Positions 61,225 through 64,000 of a stretch of 64,000 nucleotides of DNA are shown here, piece after piece. The stretch is from a gamma proteobacterium NOR5-3 (GTDB taxonomy: Bacteria; Pseudomonadota; Gammaproteobacteria; Pseudomonadales; Halieaceae), in assembly GCA_000158155.1 (NCBI GenBank), contig DS999409.1, positions 1-64,000 of the forward strand, written 5' to 3'. Under the pieces are notes generated by a model. It made no database searches. It was not told where the DNA came from and saw only the letters and a program-made list of their open reading frames with translations. Numbering within the stretch: position 1 is the first letter of the stretch; each line of letters opens with the position of its first letter. The position numbers were made by a program, and so were the translations under genes.

Positions 61225-63785
61225 GGCTGGCGCAGACTATTGTGCAACTGACTCGCCCGAAAGAGGGGGTCCGCCGCCTGCAGTATCTTCATACGCAGTT
61301 GGGGGTTGTAGTCGGGCCGGTCTTTGAGAAACTGTCGCACGGACTCTGCCGCGGCCGGGGATGTGTGAGCGCTTAAAGCGCTGTTTAGCCAGGCGCTGGG
61401 AAAGAAGATATCCCCGGTGACCTGAATGTCTTCCAGTAACTCAAGACTGGGCAAGAGATACGCAGCCGCGTGCGCCAGGCGAGTGGGGTCGTTGAGTCTG
61501 CGTAAAGCGTCGCTTACCCAGACTTCGGTGGCGCGGTTTGCCGGATCCTTCAGCGACTCAAAAAAAGCGTCGCGAACGGCAGGATCTTTGGCTAAAGCCG
61601 GGGCAATAAAGTCCAGGCGGCGGAGGCGGTCAGGATTGTCCGTCCGGGCACGCTGTCCGGCAATGATCGCCTCGGCTTGATCAGGCATGCGCACCGCCAG
61701 GACTTCGGCCAGGCGGATTAGCTCTGACTCCTGCAGACTTAGCTGGTCAATGTTCTGATCCCCCTTCCATACCGCATGCAGCTGCGTGAGTGCCGATTCG
61801 GAGAGTGCTACCTGCGCGAAGAGTTCAAAGTACACCTTGGTCATGCTCGGGGAGTTCTGCGCCTGCATGGTCTCCCACAGCGCGGTCTCCAGGTTCGTTA
61901 TTCGCGGCTGGCGCTGTGCGTCGGTCAGCAGACTGAAGTAAACGTAGCGCAGTTGATCGGCCGCAAGCTCCAGGAGTAACTCGTTGGGCTCGGATACGAC
62001 TATGGCCTGGAGTATGTCGAAGTACTCCAGGGCGCTGCCGTAGGGCGGGGAGATCAGGTTCTCAAAGCTGTTCACCAGCAGCACGCCCCGCTGCAGGGGA
62101 CTCAGGGAATCCCAGGCGTTAAAGAGTACGGGATCTGCCGGAAAGCGGCCGTAGCCCAGGCCGTCGGCATTAAAGAGGATATTCTGCCGGGGCGCGTTCT
62201 GCATGGCGGCCGGTAGCGCGACTTCGCCCGCGGCAAGCAGGCTTGTCTGAACGCCGCGATCCACAGACCACAGGGAAAATTGCTGGGGCCACTCCCGGGC
62301 GGTACCTGCCGGATCTACCTGTTGGAGAACCCACTGCGGATTGCCGGCATCGTCCCGGGTAGCTTGATCGAGCATGAAGTGCGGCATACCCGCGGTGTTT
62401 ACCCAGGTCGCGCTCCAGCTTGCCAGATCGATATCGGTTTTTGCATCGAGGATCTCGATGAGCGCCGGCCAGGTGGCATTGGCGTAGGCATAGCGATTGA
62501 GATAAGTCTGGAGACCTTCGCGAAACGCTTCTTCGCCGAGCAGGAGTTCTAACTGGCGCATCATAATCGGCGCCTTGTGATAAATGATGGGGCCATACAT
62601 CTGGCCGGCAAGGTTTAGATTGTCCAGGCGTTGCCGGATGGGGTTAGCCCCTTCGCTGCGATCTACGCTGTAGGCTTGAGGGTAATGGTTGCTGAGAAAA
62701 TTAAGGGCGTGGTCTGTGCCTGGAAACTGTGGATTGACGATTTTGTCCGCCATGAAGTTTGCGAACACTTCTTTGGTCCACACATCGTCAAACCAGCGCA
62801 TCGTCACCAGATCCCCATACCACATATGGGCTGTTTCGTGGGCGATAAGCTGAGCTCGATTGAGTAGCTGAGTTTCCGAAGGCGACTCTTCCAGCAACAG
62901 GGACGATGCGCGGTATTGAATCGCGCCCACATGTTCCATGCCGCCGTAGGGAAAGTCGGGAATGAGGGCAAAGCCAAACTTTTCGAACGGGTAGGCTATG
63001 CCGGTGTAGTCTTCGAGCCAATCCAGGGCGTTAGCGTGAACCTCAAAAACGGCATCGATGTTTCGCGCCAGCTTTTCTTTATCGGTCTCCCGATGCAGCA
63101 TCGTCATCTGCCGACCACGTAACTGGCGCTCTACGATCTCAAACTGTCCGGCTACAAAGGAAAAGAGGTAGGACGGAATCGGGTCAGTTTCGGCGAAGCT
63201 AAACACTCTGCGATCTTCTTCAATACGGTCGCTTTGTAGTGGGCCATTGCCCATGGCTACCCAGCTGGCGGGTGTTTCGAGACTCAGGCGATAACGGGCC
63301 TTGAGGTCCGGCTGATCGAAAACGGGAAAGGCCCTGCGGGCGCGATCGGGTACGAAGAGCGTGAAAAGAAAATCAGGGTTACGATTGATGGCGTCCTGGG
63401 GCGCCAAAAACTCCACGGTGATGACGTTCTCGCCCATACGCAAGTCCGATGGGGAAACAATGATGTGCTCATTGTTGAATTGATGATTCACCGGCTTTTG
63501 CTGCGCTGTCACAGACAGCACATCTCCGGCGCGCTGCGCAAAATCGATCTGCAGGGGCGCGTCGGCGCTTGCCAGTTCGAAGCGCAGGCTCACGCGCCCC
63601 TCCACAGGTCGGTCTGCGTTTTCGGGTATCGATAGCTGGAGGTCGTAGCTTAAGGCTGCTATCCGCTGCGCGCGCTCCAGGGCCAGGGACGCGGATACGC
63701 CGGTTTCAGCGTGCATGTCGTGCCCCTCGCAGCCAGCGAGGATCCAGATCAGCGCTGTCAGTGACAGCGTAACTATGCGTTTCAC
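61221..63785 (-). CDS. M1-family aminopeptidase lipoprotein
   Basis: An 854-residue zinc metallopeptidase of family M1. A lipoprotein signal (ALIWILAGC, Cys19) places it in the periplasm or at a membrane surface. The zinc site is His316-Glu-x2-His320 (HETAHMWYGD) with Glu339 (WTKEVFANFM). The substrate N-terminus motif, usually GAMEN, is GGMEH here (281-285), as the exopeptidase segment PYGGMEHVGAIQYR. Tyr or Phe stacking residues and a C-terminal helical domain (ERAP1_C-like) complete the protein. It probably releases N-terminal residues from peptides, to be taken up by the permease encoded downstream, whose gene it overlaps by 4 bases. Divergent from the partial gene at 63925. Confidence 0.92.
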   Translation of the reverse strand: MKRIVTLSLTALIWILAGCEGHDMHAETGVSASLALERAQRIAALSYDLQLSIPENADRPVEGRVSLRFELASADAPLQIDFAQRAGDVLSVTAQQKPVNHQFNNEHIIVSPSDLRMGENVITVEFLAPQDAINRNPDFLFTLFVPDRARRAFPVFDQPDLKARYRLSLETPASWVAMGNGPLQSDRIEEDRRVFSFAETDPIPSYLFSFVAGQFEIVERQLRGRQMTMLHRETDKEKLARNIDAVFEVHANALDWLEDYTGIAYPFEKFGFALIPDFPYGGMEHVGAIQYRASSLLLEESPSETQLLNRAQLIAHETAHMWYGDLVTMRWFDDVWTKEVFANFMADKIVNPQFPGTDHALNFLSNHYPQAYSVDRSEGANPIRQRLDNLNLAGQMYGPIIYHKAPIMMRQLELLLGEEAFREGLQTYLNRYAYANATWPALIEILDAKTDIDLASWSATWVNTAGMPHFMLDQATRDDAGNPQWVLQQVDPAGTAREWPQQFSLWSVDRGVQTSLLAAGEVALPAAMQNAPRQNILFNADGLGYGRFPADPVLFNAWDSLSPLQRGVLLVNSFENLISPPYGSALEYFDILQAIVVSEPNELLLELAADQLRYVYFSLLTDAQRQPRITNLETALWETMQAQNSPSMTKVYFELFAQVALSESALTQLHAVWKGDQNIDQLSLQESELIRLAEVLAVRMPDQAEAIIAGQRARTDNPDRLRRLDFIAPALAKDPAVRDAFFESLKDPANRATEVWVSDALRRLNDPTRLAHAAAYLLPSLELLEDIQVTGDIFFPSAWLNSALSAHTSPAAAESVRQFLKDRPDYNPQLRMKILQAADPLFRASQLHNSLRQP

Positions 63786-63924
63786 GAAGGTGTCTCATGG
63801 TAATCAAATGACGGACGATACCAGTTTGTCAGCCCACCGGCGCGTTAGCTTTGGGCACTCCCCATGATTGTCAAGATTCTGCTAAGCTGCGCGGCTAAAT
63901 TTTTCTATGGTCGGTATTTTAATT

Positions 63925-64000
63925 ATGCGTTTACGCGCCGTTATTTGTGTAGTTGGCTTTTTTGCTGCGGGCTTTGGTTCTCTATCCACATCCACTCATG
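63925..64000 (+). CDS. 5' end of an exported protein gene (truncated by window end)
   Basis: Only 25 codons are present. They read as a signal peptide: a basic start (MRLRA), a hydrophobic core (VICVVGFFAAGFG) and a Ser/Thr stretch. There is no clear ribosome site; TATGGT at 63906 might be a -10. The identity of the protein cannot be judged. Confidence 0.5.
   Translation, partial: MRLRAVICVVGFFAAGFGSLSTSTH

Noticed and set aside
1-64000. CRISPR arrays, insertion sequences, prophage, rRNA, integron or att sites
   Set aside because: No regularly spaced direct repeats, transposase or integrase motifs, rRNA-like stretches or terminal inverted repeats were seen.

Overview
The window looks like a chromosomal segment of a heterotrophic marine gammaproteobacterium. 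The best guess is the OM60/NOR5 (Halieaceae) group. This placement is an inference from a CYP153-type alkane hydroxylase with its AraC regulator and ferredoxin, the fatty-acid cis/trans isomerase Cti, many exported hydrolases, FlgO/TolB-like TPR membrane proteins and a moderately GC-rich, uniform composition. There is no rRNA, CRISPR array, insertion sequence, phage gene or recognisable origin. One tRNA, Arg(UCG), is present. Gene density is high, and only one stretch longer than 300 bases lacks a gene (42349-42665).

Layout. 1-686: 3'-truncated gene for a stress-protein-like product with a repeated TP(L/F)S(S/N)MLGLP motif. 796-6574 (-): exported adenine-deaminase-like amidohydrolase, HupE-type membrane protein, SnoaL-like protein, SDR dehydrogenase and Tat amidohydrolase, with overlapping starts. 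6730-18065 (+): two closely similar membrane TolB-like/TPR proteins bracketing an exported S9 peptidase and an exported M20 amidase, then a lipoprotein esterase, a DsrE-like protein and a MEST-like alpha/beta hydrolase. 18087-27019: Wzz-type protein, Cti, exported KatG, a lipoprotein and a beta-lactamase/SnoaL fusion. 27121-32240 (+): SerA, then a tight NCS1 permease/HyuA/DUF917 cluster that reads as a hydantoin-type uptake and degradation operon. 32258-37057 (-): serine hydrolase, membrane protein, tandem DUF4252 proteins and a Tat amidohydrolase. 37207-41617 (+): Dcp, a RimK ligase fused to an RCK_C domain and an M14 AspA/AstE-like hydrolase.

41630-44270 holds the tRNA, a coiled-coil protein, a DUF819 membrane protein and a YqaA protein. 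44459-49951 is an oxidation module: an IorAB-like molybdenum hydroxylase, an AraC regulator, a ferredoxin and CYP153. It carries a pair of 16-bp direct repeats with 21-bp period between regulator and ferredoxin. 49985-58123 holds YchJ, a serine hydrolase, small unknowns, a very large BNR-repeat exported protein, an ECHDC3-like crotonase, a CoA-binding protein, a P-loop kinase and MscL with a zinc-ribbon tail. 58244-63785 (-) is a coupled set: M1 aminopeptidase lipoprotein, APC permease, and an aldo/keto reductase-RidA fusion. A truncated exported protein begins at 63925.

Together these genes describe a cell that breaks down peptides, amides, cyclic ureides and hydrocarbons outside the cytoplasm and imports the products. 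All functional calls come from reading motifs; no database search was run.
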